Made by a program: the position numbers and the translations under genes
Notes under the pieces: model-generated
Told to the model about the DNA's origin: nothing
What the model saw: the letters and a program-made list of their open reading frames with translations, nothing else
Database searches by the model: none
Source: Labrenzia sp. CE80
GTDB lineage: Bacteria > Pseudomonadota > Alphaproteobacteria > Rhizobiales > Stappiaceae
DNA: 64,000 nucleotides
Assembly (NCBI RefSeq): GCF_009650605.1
Contig: NZ_WAJT01000002.1
Span: 1,167,988 to 1,231,987 of the forward strand
Reading direction: 5' to 3'
Part shown: positions 16,504-25,861 of the stretch, piece by piece
Numbering within the stretch: the first letter of the stretch is position 1
How the letters are laid out: each line of letters opens with the position of its first letter

Positions 16504-17816
16504 GCCCGCTGTTTACTGGCCTTCTCATCCTTTTCGCCCTGCTTGCGCTTCTTGGCATCGGTACTCCGATTGCCTTCGCACTCGGCTTCGTTTCCATCGC
16601 TGCGCTCCTGATTGTCGACGGGGCGGGAAGCCTGTCCATTCTGGGCGAGACCTTCTTCGGCGGCCTGGCCTCCTTCGGTCTTGTTTCCATCCCCATGTTC
16701 ATCCTGATGGGGTCAGCTGTTGCGTCGTCTCCGGCAGGCAAAGATCTCTATGAGGCGCTCGACCGCTGGCTGAACCGGGTGCCCGGTGGCCTCGTTCTCT
16801 CCAACATTGGCGCCTGCTCGATCTTTGCAGCGCTTTCCGGCTCGTCGCCGGCAACCTGTGCAGCCATCGGCAAGATGGGCATCCCAGAGATGACCAAACG
16901 CGGCTATCCCAACGAGATCGCCTCGGGTTCAATCGCGGCTGGCGGAACGCTCGGCATCCTCATTCCACCATCGATCACTATGATCGTCTACGGCATTGCC
17001 ACGGAAACCTCGATCGGCCGCCTGTTCCTGGCCGGCCTGCTTCCCGGTTTCATGCTGACGGCACTGTTCATGGCCTGGACGATCTACGATTGCCGCCGCC
17101 GTGGCATCGGCCTGTCCGCGCTGACCGAGCGTTTCACCATGAAGGAACGCTTTGCGGCCCTGCCGCGGGTACTGCCTTTCCTGGCGATCATCGTCGGCAT
17201 TCTTTACGTGCTCTATGGCGGCGTCGCCACACCGTCGGAAGCTGCTGGTGTCGGCGCGCTCTTTTGCATTGTTCTGGTGGTGGTCATCTACCGAATGTGG
17301 AGCCTGACCAAGGTCACGGGCATGTTCCGCGACACGCTGAAGGAAAGCGTGATGATCATGATGATCATCGGCGCGTCGGAGCTTTTCTCCTACACGCTGT
17401 CGTCCATGTTCATCACCCAGTCGATCGCAGAATGGATCGCGGCCCTCGACGTGAACCGTTGGGTTCTGATGGCGATCATCAACTGCTTCCTGCTGTTCGC
17501 CGGGTTCTTCCTGCCGCCGGTCGCCGTCATCCTGATGACAGCGCCGATCCTCCTGCCGATCATTCTGCAGGCGGGCTTTGACCCCTACTGGTTTGCGGTG
17601 GTTCTGACGATCAACATGGAAATCGGACTGATCACCCCGCCGGTTGGCCTGAACCTTTACGTGATCAACGGCATCGCACCGAATATCACGCTGGCCGAGA
17701 TCCTGCGGGGATCGATCCCCTATGTCTTGTGTATGGTGGTCGGTATCATCCTTCTTTGTCTCGTACCTGGCATTGCGACCTGGCTCCCCGAACTGATGAT
17801 GGGCAAGGCATTATGA
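16500..17816 (+). CDS. TRAP transporter large membrane subunit (DctM family)
   Basis: 438 residues, about 12 helices, standard for DctM. Characteristic stretches are 'IPMFILMGSAVASSPAGKDLYEA', 'LSGSSPATCAAIGKMGIPEM' and 'NEIASGSIAAGGTLGILIPPS', plus late 'EIGLITPPVGLNLYVINGIAP'. It drives substrate import with a sodium or proton gradient together with the DctP and DctQ subunits. It overlaps the decarboxylase gene by four bases, so uptake and catabolism are translated as a unit. Confidence 0.93.
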   Translation: MSPLFTGLLILFALLALLGIGTPIAFALGFVSIAALLIVDGAGSLSILGETFFGGLASFGLVSIPMFILMGSAVASSPAGKDLYEALDRWLNRVPGGLVLSNIGACSIFAALSGSSPATCAAIGKMGIPEMTKRGYPNEIASGSIAAGGTLGILIPPSITMIVYGIATETSIGRLFLAGLLPGFMLTALFMAWTIYDCRRRGIGLSALTERFTMKERFAALPRVLPFLAIIVGILYVLYGGVATPSEAAGVGALFCIVLVVVIYRMWSLTKVTGMFRDTLKESVMIMMIIGASELFSYTLSSMFITQSIAEWIAALDVNRWVLMAIINCFLLFAGFFLPPVAVILMTAPILLPIILQAGFDPYWFAVVLTINMEIGLITPPVGLNLYVINGIAPNITLAEILRGSIPYVLCMVVGIILLCLVPGIATWLPELMMGKAL

Positions 17817-19171
17817 ACACCAGCTTCTTCGGCGAACTCTTAACGTCAATCACCGAGCAGGGCCGGGCCCTGCTCGACGCGGGCCGAGGGCGGAACGGGG
17901 AAGTGCCTCTCGTCGACCTGTGCGAGGCGCTCTTGACCGGTCGCGGCGAAGCGTCGGGCGTGGCGCTCGCCGGAGAAGTGCTGTCCATCTATCAGCAGCT
18001 GGACGGGGAGCGAAAGCTCTCCTTCTTTCTGTCCCTGCGGGATCAATTCGGAGCGGATCTGGACAAGGTGCGCGAGACTGCCGCAGCCCTCAATGATGCG
18101 CCGGAGGACATGTCCCTGCTGCGCAGGCTGCATTCGGTCTCGGAGCCCCGGCGCCAGGAGCTGATCCGGCGTTTGAACCTTGCTCCGGGCGGTACGAAGG
18201 CACTTGTTGCCATGCGCTCGGACCTTTTGGATTTTCTGCGCGAACATCCAGACCTCCGGGAGGTAGACAGGGACTTTGAACACCTTTTCTCCTCATGGTT
18301 CAATCGCGGCTTTCTGGTCATGCGCAGGATCGACTGGAGCACGCCGGCCAACATTCTTGAAAAGATCATCGCATATGAAGCAGTGCATCAGATCGACGGC
18401 TGGGAGGACCTGCGCCGTCGTATCGGTCTGGCGGACCGGAGGCTTTATGCCTTCTTTCATCCTGCCCTCGTCGACGATCTTCTGATCTTCGTGGAAGTCG
18501 CCTTGACCCGCGAAATTCCCGGTGCGATTGGGCCGATCCTTGCAGAACAGCGCGCGGAGATCACTGCCGAAGAAGCTAATACGGCGGTCTTCTACTCGAT
18601 CTCGAATTGCCAGAAGGGCTTGCGCGGTATCTCGTTCGGCAACTTCCTCATCAAGCAGGTGGTCGAGGAGTTGCGGCGGGAGCTGCCGTCCCTGAAAACC
18701 TTTGTGACTCTGTCGCCAGTTCCAGGCTTTGCTCGCTGGCTGTCCCGCGCCCTCAAGGATGAGGACGGCCAGATTGCCGCGCAGCTCGATGAAGACAAGA
18801 TATCGGCCCTGTCCGAGCCCGATTGGCCACAGGACGTGGAGGCTGCCAAGAGTCTCGAAACGGTTCTGCCGCACCTTTGCGCGCACTATCTGACCCGCGA
18901 AAAGGACCGCAACAACCGCCCGATTGATCCGGTGGCTCGTTTCCACATCGGCAATGGTGCGCGGCTGGAGCGGGTCAACTGGTTGGGTGACCTGTCGCCC
19001 AACGGTCTCGCCCAGGCTCACGGCCTGATGGTGAACTACCTGTATGATCTCAAGTACATAGAACGCAATCACGAATCCTATGCGGCCAACGGAACCGTCG
19101 CGGCAAGCTCTGCCGTGACCCGTCTTGCCAAAGCCGTACCCGAAGCCAAACAACTGACGCCGGTAAGCTGA
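17813..19171 (+). CDS. matA: Malonyl-CoA decarboxylase
   Basis: 452 residues, typical for bacterial malonyl-CoA decarboxylase: malonyl-CoA to acetyl-CoA plus CO2. The helical N-terminal domain spans about 1-160. The GNAT-like catalytic domain follows, with 'ISNCQKGLRGISFGNFLIK', 'KTFVTLSPVPGF' (catalytic Ser) and 'PVARFHIGNGARLERVNW' (catalytic His). The start overlaps the DctM stop (ATGA). A longer in-frame start lies deep in dctM and is rejected. The synthetase gene follows after two bases. Together they form the classic MatA/MatB pair. Confidence 0.94.
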   Translation: MNTSFFGELLTSITEQGRALLDAGRGRNGEVPLVDLCEALLTGRGEASGVALAGEVLSIYQQLDGERKLSFFLSLRDQFGADLDKVRETAAALNDAPEDMSLLRRLHSVSEPRRQELIRRLNLAPGGTKALVAMRSDLLDFLREHPDLREVDRDFEHLFSSWFNRGFLVMRRIDWSTPANILEKIIAYEAVHQIDGWEDLRRRIGLADRRLYAFFHPALVDDLLIFVEVALTREIPGAIGPILAEQRAEITAEEANTAVFYSISNCQKGLRGISFGNFLIKQVVEELRRELPSLKTFVTLSPVPGFARWLSRALKDEDGQIAAQLDEDKISALSEPDWPQDVEAAKSLETVLPHLCAHYLTREKDRNNRPIDPVARFHIGNGARLERVNWLGDLSPNGLAQAHGLMVNYLYDLKYIERNHESYAANGTVAASSAVTRLAKAVPEAKQLTPVS

Positions 19172-19173
19172 CA

Positions 19174-20688
19174 ATGACAAATCATCTTTTCTCCGAAATC
19201 CGCGCCAACATGCCGGATCTTGCCAAGATATTCCTGGAGACGGCGGACGGTACGTCACTTTCCTACGGTGATGTCATTGCCCGGTCTGCGCGCTATGCGA
19301 ATGCGCTGGTCGGTTTGGGGCTTGCACCGGGAGATCGCGTCGCGGTTCAGGTGGAAAAGACACCAGACGCTCTGATGCTTTATCTGGCGACGGTGAGAGC
19401 AGGCGGTGTGTTTCTGCCGCTGAACACAGCCTACACCCCCGCCGAGATCGACTATTTCGTCACCGATGCCGAACCGGCGGTCTTTGTCTGTGATCCCTCC
19501 CGTGCAGATGCGCTTCAGGCGACCGCATCAAAAGTTGGTGCAAGCCTTCAGACCCTCGATGCATCAGGCAAAGGTTCGCTTCTGGACCTTGCCGAGGCTG
19601 CCAGCGACACCTTCGAGGATATCGCCAGAGACGCCGATGATCTGGCCGCGATCCTTTACACGTCCGGCACAACTGGCCGCTCGAAGGGGGCCATGCTCAG
19701 TCATGAGAACCTCGCGTCCAACGCCAGGACGTTGGTCAAATACTGGCAATTCACTTCAGACGATGTTCTGTTGCATGCCCTGCCGATCTTCCATACGCAT
19801 GGTCTTTTTGTTGCCACCAACTGTTTGCTGATGGCCGGTGGATCCCTGCTGTTCCTGCCCAAGTTCGATCTGGATACGGTCCTGGGGTTGTTGCCACGGG
19901 CGACCACGATGATGGGCGTGCCGACGTTCTACACCCGGCTACTGGGTTCCGAAGCCTTCACCCGCGATCTCGTGGCGCACATGCGCTTGTTTATTTCAGG
20001 TTCCGCACCGCTGTCGGCCGAGACGCACAAGGAGTTCAGCGCGCGAACCGGCCATGCGATCCTTGAGCGCTACGGCATGACCGAAACCAACATGAACACC
20101 TCCAACCCCTATGACGGCGACCGGCGTCCTGGAACCGTGGGCTTTCCCCTGCCGGGGGTTGCGCTCAGGATTGCGGATCCAAAGACCGGCCGCGCTCTGG
20201 TTCAGGGCGATGTCGGCATTATCGAGGTAAAGGGACCCAATGTTTTCCAGGGGTATTGGCGCATGCCTGAGAAAACCGCCGAGGAGTTTCGTGCAGACCG
20301 CTATTTCATCACCGGCGACATGGGTCGGATTGATGCCGATGGGTATGTGGCCATAGTCGGCCGGTCCAAGGACCTGATCATCACCGGCGGCTTCAATGTC
20401 TATCCGGCAGAAGTTGAAGCGGCGATCGACGAAATTGAGGGCGTTGCCGAAAGCGCCGTCATTGGCGTGCCGCACCCAGACTTTGGCGAAGGCGTCGTCG
20501 CGGTTGTGGCTCCAAAGAAAGGCGCGAAGCTGGACAAACCTGCCATAACGCAAGCGCTCGCGGACAAGCTCGCCAAGTTCAAGCAGCCCAAACAGGTGCA
20601 TGTCCTCGACACACTGCCGCGCAACACCATGGGCAAGATCCAGAAGAATGTCCTGAGGGATCAATTCAAGGCGGACTTCGAAGGCTAA
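19174..20688 (+). CDS. matB: Malonyl-CoA synthetase (malonate-CoA ligase)
   Basis: 504 residues, ANL adenylate-forming superfamily. ATP-binding P-loop 'LYTSGTTGRSKGAMLSHENL', core 'RYGMTETNMNTSNPYDGDRR', hinge and ATP site 'GDMGRIDADGYVAIVGRSKDL', and catalytic lysine in 'PRNTMGKIQKNVLR' at the C-terminus. The 'MTETNMN' region resembles the malonate-specific MatB group as I remember it. It converts malonate, CoA and ATP to malonyl-CoA for the decarboxylase just upstream. Last gene of the operon, followed by a strong hairpin. Confidence 0.93.
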   Translation: MTNHLFSEIRANMPDLAKIFLETADGTSLSYGDVIARSARYANALVGLGLAPGDRVAVQVEKTPDALMLYLATVRAGGVFLPLNTAYTPAEIDYFVTDAEPAVFVCDPSRADALQATASKVGASLQTLDASGKGSLLDLAEAASDTFEDIARDADDLAAILYTSGTTGRSKGAMLSHENLASNARTLVKYWQFTSDDVLLHALPIFHTHGLFVATNCLLMAGGSLLFLPKFDLDTVLGLLPRATTMMGVPTFYTRLLGSEAFTRDLVAHMRLFISGSAPLSAETHKEFSARTGHAILERYGMTETNMNTSNPYDGDRRPGTVGFPLPGVALRIADPKTGRALVQGDVGIIEVKGPNVFQGYWRMPEKTAEEFRADRYFITGDMGRIDADGYVAIVGRSKDLIITGGFNVYPAEVEAAIDEIEGVAESAVIGVPHPDFGEGVVAVVAPKKGAKLDKPAITQALADKLAKFKQPKQVHVLDTLPRNTMGKIQKNVLRDQFKADFEG

Positions 20689-20733
20689 CAGTCTTTTCGC
20701 TGCGCCAAAGAGAGAGACATTGAACAGCGCCTC

Positions 20734-20755
20734 GGGCAGCGGTTTTCCGCTGCCC
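20734..20755. terminator. Terminator of the malonate operon
   Basis: Perfect 9-base stem GGGCAGCGG and CCGCTGCCC with a TTTT loop. On the plus strand it is followed by TTGGAGTTTT. It stands between the convergent matB and SDR genes and may act for both. Confidence 0.7.
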
Positions 20756-20767
20756 TTGGAGTTTTGG

Positions 20768-21517
20768 CTAGACGGACAGGGCTTCGGCGTCACTGCCGGC
20801 AGGCAGATGTAGCGGGCAATTCGGATCGGTCACCGCCCGCCAAACCGCATGAACCACATCATCCGTTTTTGTGGGTTCGGCAGCCGCACTTTTTTGAAGC
20901 GCGCTCACGGCTTCCTCCATGAACGGCTTGTAGGCCGCAGGGGTTTCCTTCGCTTCGGCCATGAGGGAGCGTGCGTTGCTGCCAAAGCTGGTCGAGGGCG
21001 CCTGACCCGGAAGAACCAGCCGGGTCTGTATCCCCAAGGGAGCAAGTTCCAGCGCAAGACACTCGGTATAGGCGTTCACAGCGGCCTTGCTGGCCGTATA
21101 GATCGATAGCAGCGGTAGCGGCTTGAGTGTGACGCTTGATGAGACGTTGACGATGACGCCGGCGCCTTTCGCACGCATCTGCGGCAGCACGGCCCGGATC
21201 ATCTCGAAGGTGCCGAGGGTGTTGGTTTTCAAGATCTTGCGGATGGTTTCCTCCGCTGTGCTTTCGAACGGAGACAGCCAGCCAATCCCGGCGTTGTTGA
21301 CCAGCGCGTCGATCGGACCGGCCGCGGCGACTGCCTGAGCGATGCACTGGGTGTTGGTCACGTCCAGAGGCAGGACGCGCAAATGATCGGAGGCAGGCAG
21401 CAGTGTTTTATCCGGTTGCCGCATCGTGGCAACGACGGACCAGCCTTGTTGTAGAAAATGCCGTGCGGTCTCGAGACCAAATCCGGAGGAACATCCTGTG
21501 ATCAAAACGGTCTTCAT
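20768..21517 (-). CDS. Short-chain dehydrogenase/reductase (SDR)
   Basis: 249 residues from the ATG at 21517, which has GAAGGAGA upstream. Rossmann motif 'TGCSSGFGLETARHFL' near residue 7, 'LVNNAGIGW' near 80, catalytic Ser in 'VIVNVSSSV' and Tyr/Lys in 'IYTASKAAVNAY'. Classical NAD(P)-dependent SDR with unknown substrate. Divergent from an AraC-family regulator 95 bases away, probably its controller. The long frame extending beyond 21517 lies over the AraC gene and is not used. Confidence 0.88.
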   Translation of the reverse strand: MKTVLITGCSSGFGLETARHFLQQGWSVVATMRQPDKTLLPASDHLRVLPLDVTNTQCIAQAVAAAGPIDALVNNAGIGWLSPFESTAEETIRKILKTNTLGTFEMIRAVLPQMRAKGAGVIVNVSSSVTLKPLPLLSIYTASKAAVNAYTECLALELAPLGIQTRLVLPGQAPSTSFGSNARSLMAEAKETPAAYKPFMEEAVSALQKSAAAEPTKTDDVVHAVWRAVTDPNCPLHLPAGSDAEALSV

Positions 21518-21612
21518 GGCAAAGTCTCCTTCTGTTGGATGTCTTTGATATCGACCGAATTGATCGGATGTTCTATGGTTGGAAATCCTTCTTTTGTTAT
21601 CGAAAGTCCGAA

Positions 21613-22533
21613 ATGCTCGACCCTCTCTCCGAAGTGATCTCCCTCTTGCGACCTCAGGCGCCCTATTCGAAGCTTGCGGAAGCCTCTGGGCCGTTTCGTG
21701 TGCGCCGCGAGGACGTCGACGAGGTCTTCTATTGCATGCTGCTGGTTGGCCGGTTGCGACTGGATATCGATGGCAAGGCACCTCTGGAGCTGCGTGCTGG
21801 AGATTTCGTTCTGGTGCCTAAGGTGACAGGCCTGACGGTCTCCAGTCTCGATCCACCACCGCCTCCAGGCCTCGTCAGTCACCCTGATTTTGGGTCAGAT
21901 GGAGTCGCACGCATCGGTCGTTCGGAAGGTCTCGCAGAGACGCCCCCCGAGGTTCAGCAGCTGATCGGTCACTGCAGTTTCGCCAGTCCGGATTCTGAGC
22001 TTTTGATGTCACTGTTGCCCGAGATGGTCGTGGTGCGCGGCGAGGGCCGCCTTGCGACCCTCACCGCTCTGGTTCGCGACGAGGCACGCGCGGATCGGCC
22101 AGCGCGGGATGTGGTGGTTGAGCATCTCCTGCAAGTCCTCCTGATTGAGGCGTTTCGCTCCAAGACACAGTCCGAGGCGACACCTGGCCTTTTGCGCGGC
22201 CTTGCAGATCCGCGGATCGGGCAGGCGCTGCGCGCCCTGCATCATGAACCTGACCGCGCCTGGACAGTGCTTGAACTGGCGACAGAGGCGGGATTGTCCC
22301 GCTCGGCCTTCTTCACGCGCTTCAACCGGATTGTTGGGGTTCCGCCCATGAGTTATTTGCTGAACTGGCGGATGACACTTGCAAAGCACATGCTGCGCTC
22401 CGGCGGTCATGGCATTGCGGAGATCTCGGACAGGGTCGGCTATGGTTCGACAAGTGCCTTCAGCACTGCCTTCGCCCGCCATGTCGGCCGCCCGCCGGCC
22501 CGGTTCGCGAAAGCCATCCCCGCGGCAGAGTGA
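21613..22533 (+). CDS. AraC-family transcriptional regulator with cupin sensor domain
   Basis: About 306 residues from the ATG at 21613. The N-terminal half is a cupin-6 type sensor ('FYCMLLVGRLRLDIDGKAPL', 'LRAGDFVLVPK'). The C-terminal pair of helix-turn-helices is typical: 'TVLELATEAGLSRSAFFTRF' and 'GIAEISDRVGYGSTSAFSTAF' followed by 'GRPPARF'. It lies between the divergent SDR gene and a downstream nitroreductase; regulators of this type often control such SDR/oxidoreductase neighbours. Confidence 0.88.
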   Translation: MLDPLSEVISLLRPQAPYSKLAEASGPFRVRREDVDEVFYCMLLVGRLRLDIDGKAPLELRAGDFVLVPKVTGLTVSSLDPPPPPGLVSHPDFGSDGVARIGRSEGLAETPPEVQQLIGHCSFASPDSELLMSLLPEMVVVRGEGRLATLTALVRDEARADRPARDVVVEHLLQVLLIEAFRSKTQSEATPGLLRGLADPRIGQALRALHHEPDRAWTVLELATEAGLSRSAFFTRFNRIVGVPPMSYLLNWRMTLAKHMLRSGGHGIAEISDRVGYGSTSAFSTAFARHVGRPPARFAKAIPAAE

Positions 22534-22587
22534 GCGGAACTCGCGTCTTTCCGGCATTGTTCAATCTGATGAAACACACTGGTCAGT

Positions 22588-22622
22588 TATCTTTATAAAA
22601 AGTATCTTGATTAAAAGATAAA
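22588..22622. promoter_or_regulatory. AT-rich inverted repeat before the nitroreductase gene
   Basis: TTATCTTT and AAAGATAA frame a 19-base AT-rich core in an otherwise GC-rich region, 84 bases upstream of the nitroreductase start. Probably part of its promoter/operator. The binding protein is unknown. Confidence 0.35.
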
Positions 22623-22705
22623 AGTAGACACATTGCAAGCCAACGGCTTTAAAGGCGTTCACTGGCCCGGTCGGCCGGTGCCCCAATGTGCTTCAGGAGT
22701 TGGCC

Positions 22706-23323
22706 ATGACAATCCAGTCCACCAAGGAATTTCAGATATCGGATCACCGGACCGCCGGACACGGCGTCGACCCGCTTTTTGTCGACCGCTGGTCGCCCCG
22801 GGCCTTTGACAGCTCCGACATGCCGGAAGCCGATCTGACAACCATTCTGGAAGCTGCGCGTTGGGCGCCTTCCGCCTTCAACGTGCAGCCTTGGCGCTTT
22901 GTTTATGCGCGGCGGGAAGATGACAACTGGGATACGTTGGTGAACCTCTTGAACCCATTCAACAAGGACTGGGCGCAGCATGCCTCGGCATTGGTCTTCC
23001 TGCTGTCCGATACGCAGATCGACGGCCAGAATGGCGAGACCCGTCCGGCAGGGACCAATTCTTTCGATGCAGGCGCTGCCTGGGCGCAGGCTGCTCTTCA
23101 GGCGTCGTCCCTCGGCTATCACACCCATGCGATGGCCGGCATTTTGACGGAAGATATTCACCAGGCGCTCAACGTGCCGTCGCGCTTCAAGGCGGAAATT
23201 GCCTTTGCCATCGGCAAGCGCGGCGATGCCGCAAATCTTTCTGAAGGACTTCAGGCGAGAGAGCTTCCGAGCCCTCGTAAGCCTTTGGCGGAAATTGCCT
23301 TCAACGGAAGGTTCGGGGTCTGA
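22706..23323 (+). CDS. Nitroreductase-family protein
   Basis: About 205 residues from the ATG at 22706, with CAGGAG 6 bases upstream. Flavin (FMN)-binding nitroreductase fold: 'DRWSPRAFDSSDMPEADL' and 'ILEAARWAPSAFNVQPWRF' form the N-terminal FMN site. 'AGAAWAQAALQASSLGYHTHAMAGI' matches the middle helix, and the last part (KRGDAANLSEGLQARELPSPRKPL) is typical. It reduces quinones or nitro compounds with NAD(P)H in relatives; the natural substrate is unknown. Confidence 0.88.
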   Translation: MTIQSTKEFQISDHRTAGHGVDPLFVDRWSPRAFDSSDMPEADLTTILEAARWAPSAFNVQPWRFVYARREDDNWDTLVNLLNPFNKDWAQHASALVFLLSDTQIDGQNGETRPAGTNSFDAGAAWAQAALQASSLGYHTHAMAGILTEDIHQALNVPSRFKAEIAFAIGKRGDAANLSEGLQARELPSPRKPLAEIAFNGRFGV

Positions 23324-23516
23324 TAGGTACCATCGACGAACACGAAATTCCCCGGCGGTCGATCTTGGTTCGCCGGGGTATGTGTCAGCAGTGGAGAGGT
23401 CGGATCAGAACATGTCCTCGGCTGTGCTCAGACCCAGTACGATCCAGCTCTACATACCGCCTCGATGCAGAAGGTCTTGTCCATCGGCAAAAGGACGGAA
23501 GAGATCCCATAGAGGC

Positions 23517-24170
23517 TCAGCCCAGGTGGCCGGTTTTGCGCCAGACCTTTGCACCTGTTTCGGTGCGGATCTTATGGCTGGATCCCGGTGGAAGCCTCAG
23601 CCAGGTGCCTTCGCCATAGGTGCCGTCATCATCGGAAAAGCTGCCTGAAACCACGAAATACTCTGCGCCGCCTGGAAGCGAGACCGGACCGAATGTGCAA
23701 GTGCCCGTCCATTGCAACATATCGACTTGCTCATGCGGGTTCGCGAAAAGGGGCAGGATTGCCTCTCCCTCGCGCCCATCCTGCCAGGCACTTGCGTCTG
23801 TGGTGTTGACCCTGACATAGGTATCGTCATCGGGCTCCATCTGCCGCAATTTGACGAGGATGATCCCGCCTGGCGCTGAAGAGGGTATATGGGAGGAACC
23901 GGGAGGGTTGCGGACGTACATGCCTTTGTGGAAGTCCCCGGTTTCATCAGAAAAGACACCGTCGAGGACCAGAAACTCTTCACCAAGGTCATGTCGATGA
24001 GCGGAGAATGACGAGCCCGGAGCATAGCGCACCAGACTGGTTGCCCGCGCAACCTCCACGCCGTCTCGTTCCAGCATCCGGCGCTCAACTCCGGCCATCG
24101 GCGATGCGATCCAGTCAAGCGAAGAGCTGTCGACAACCGCACGTTTGGAAAGGTCTGCGTGGATTTGCAT
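23517..24170 (-). CDS. Double-cupin protein of the ChrR-like type
   Basis: 217 residues with two cupin folds in tandem. The first has 'SAHRHDLGEEFLVLDGVFSDE' and 'GMYVRNPPGSSH', giving the usual His/His/Glu/His metal ligands. The second ('GGAEYFVVSGSFSDDDG', 'GTWLRLPPGSSH') lacks the first His pair and may be structural. It resembles the anti-sigma factor ChrR's C-terminal domain as annotated widely ('cupin domain, ChrR-like'). No sigma-factor gene or anti-sigma domain is present, so a stress-sensor or small dioxygenase role is equally open. Confidence 0.78.
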   Translation of the reverse strand: MQIHADLSKRAVVDSSSLDWIASPMAGVERRMLERDGVEVARATSLVRYAPGSSFSAHRHDLGEEFLVLDGVFSDETGDFHKGMYVRNPPGSSHIPSSAPGGIILVKLRQMEPDDDTYVRVNTTDASAWQDGREGEAILPLFANPHEQVDMLQWTGTCTFGPVSLPGGAEYFVVSGSFSDDDGTYGEGTWLRLPPGSSHKIRTETGAKVWRKTGHLG

Positions 24171-24343
24171 GAGTTTGAACGTCCCTGCGATGGCGGCTGC
24201 TGTTTCTGTCGGCAGATTGTTCCAAGGGCAGCAGCATGTCTCTGTCTTGCAGATAAGGTCCGCCGGGCAAACTGCAAAGGCCTTGGTATGTGAAATGACC
24301 GTGAACTGAACAACGGGCTGCCGCGATCGTCCCGTGATCTGGC

Positions 24344-25699
24344 TCAGGTCTCGGGCGGCTTCCAGCCTGCTTCCGTCAGCGCGGCCACCAGATCGTCGAC
24401 GGGAGCGCGCTCCATGAAGAAGGAATACAGAAACAGGTCAAACCGGGAGGTAGGCCAAGTTGCCTGGAACTGTTCAAGCAGCTGACGCGCGTGTTCCTGA
24501 TCTCCCGCCTTCTGGTTGGCTGCAATCAAATAGGCAAAGTTGATTGGCCCGGAGGGGCCGCCGGTTTCCATGTTTCTTTCGATGGCCGCAACGGCGCCGG
24601 TGAAGTCACCTAGGTGAAACTTTGCAACTCCGACACAGATCTGGAAGAGGTGTCCATCTAGAGGGAGGTCTGCGTAGCGCGCGGGATCTGTGACCGAGAT
24701 TGTTCGCATGTAATCGCCACTGAGAACCGAGATCAGGGCGTCGAAATCGACCGCAAACAGGTCTGCTGGCGCGATCGCCATGGCCCGGGCTGAGTGAATG
24801 CGGGCAGCGGAAATGTCGCGGCGGGCAAAGGCAGCCCATGCAAGGGCGGATTGGGTCCAGGCGTCGGCAGCGTTGTATTTCTCGGCTTCCATTGCGTGAA
24901 ACTCTGCCAGATCCACCAGTGCATCGCGCTCTTCACCGGGAGGTAGGTGAAATGATTGAAAGCCGACCACTTGCGCAAGTCCTGCATGCGCGCCGAAATA
25001 GTGCGTATCCAGTTTGATGGCGTTCTCATACAAGGCGCGGGCTTCGGCGAGCGGCTTCTTGCCAAGTTCGGGGTAATAGAAGTTGCGAGCCTGCTCTGTC
25101 AGATTGAACGCGTGGACTGAGGCTGGGGATTTTTCAAGGAAGGCTTCGCGTTTTGCCTTGCGACTGACTTCCGCCGGTTGCGCTGGCGGCGAAAGGGCCA
25201 CCGTTTCATGTTCGTGGGAAACGAATACGTGAACGAGGGAGAAGATGGCGATCGCGAGGATCGCCGTGGCTCCCATGGCGAGCGCGACCGGGCCAAGGCG
25301 CCACAAAGATGGCGATGGCGCAGCTGAAGTGCGACGTTCCGCTATTTCGAATCGAGCTGCATATTGGCCAGGGTCGATGTGAATGCGGATGCGGTCGCTC
25401 TCGCCCGGACCAGCATAATAGTCCTCTAGGGCACGGCGAAGTCTGCGGGCGTCTACGCGGACCAGGTTTGAACTATCGCCCTCTTTGTCGGGCGCGCGCT
25501 TGTAAACATCTTCCGCAATTGTTTTGCCGAAGATTTGCGCACCCCGACCTTCGAAGGTCTCCATGACCACGTAGCGAAGAAAATCCTGCAGCCGTTGCGC
25601 CGCAGCGAAGCCGTCGCTCGCACAGATGGCATCGAGAGTCGTGTCGATCGACGCCTTGTCCGGAAGCGTTGATGCTTCGATTTTTTCCTTGCCGCCCAT
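24344..25699 (-). CDS. Membrane protein with N-terminal regulator-like domain and TPR-rich periplasmic part
   Basis: About 451 residues. The N-terminal 90 residues ('RLQDFLRYVVMETFEGRG', 'IFGKTIAEDVYKR', 'NLVRVDARRLRRALEDYY') match a domain I know from many alphaproteobacterial TPR or TolB-like proteins, where it takes the place of a DNA-binding winged helix. One membrane helix follows (about 135-158). A C-terminal helical repeat region (about 200-445) reads as TPR-like. The layout is like CadC/ToxR: cytoplasmic regulator domain and periplasmic sensor. GGAGG lies upstream of the start at 25699; an ATG 45 bases earlier is less likely. Targets unknown. Confidence 0.65.
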   Translation of the reverse strand: MGGKEKIEASTLPDKASIDTTLDAICASDGFAAAQRLQDFLRYVVMETFEGRGAQIFGKTIAEDVYKRAPDKEGDSSNLVRVDARRLRRALEDYYAGPGESDRIRIHIDPGQYAARFEIAERRTSAAPSPSLWRLGPVALAMGATAILAIAIFSLVHVFVSHEHETVALSPPAQPAEVSRKAKREAFLEKSPASVHAFNLTEQARNFYYPELGKKPLAEARALYENAIKLDTHYFGAHAGLAQVVGFQSFHLPPGEERDALVDLAEFHAMEAEKYNAADAWTQSALAWAAFARRDISAARIHSARAMAIAPADLFAVDFDALISVLSGDYMRTISVTDPARYADLPLDGHLFQICVGVAKFHLGDFTGAVAAIERNMETGGPSGPINFAYLIAANQKAGDQEHARQLLEQFQATWPTSRFDLFLYSFFMERAPVDDLVAALTEAGWKPPET

Positions 25700-25861
25700 A
25701 CCCGACCTTATCCTCCGACACGGCGTGAGAGAAGGGTGATACACGGTGAAATCGGTGAACTAAACCGTGAAACACTCCTTGTTTATAACAATTCCAGTGG
25801 ATCTTGGGTGCATCGAATTTGTTCCCTGCAATCTTAGAGACGCGAGCATAGGAGGCGCGAG

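Noticed and set aside
18293..19258. Minus-strand frame of 321 codons opposite malonyl-CoA decarboxylase
   Set aside because: Antisense shadow of a gene with clear catalytic motifs.
23324..23516. Short plus-strand frames after the nitroreductase gene
   Set aside because: They overlap the convergent cupin gene, have no ribosome sites and no recognisable sequence.
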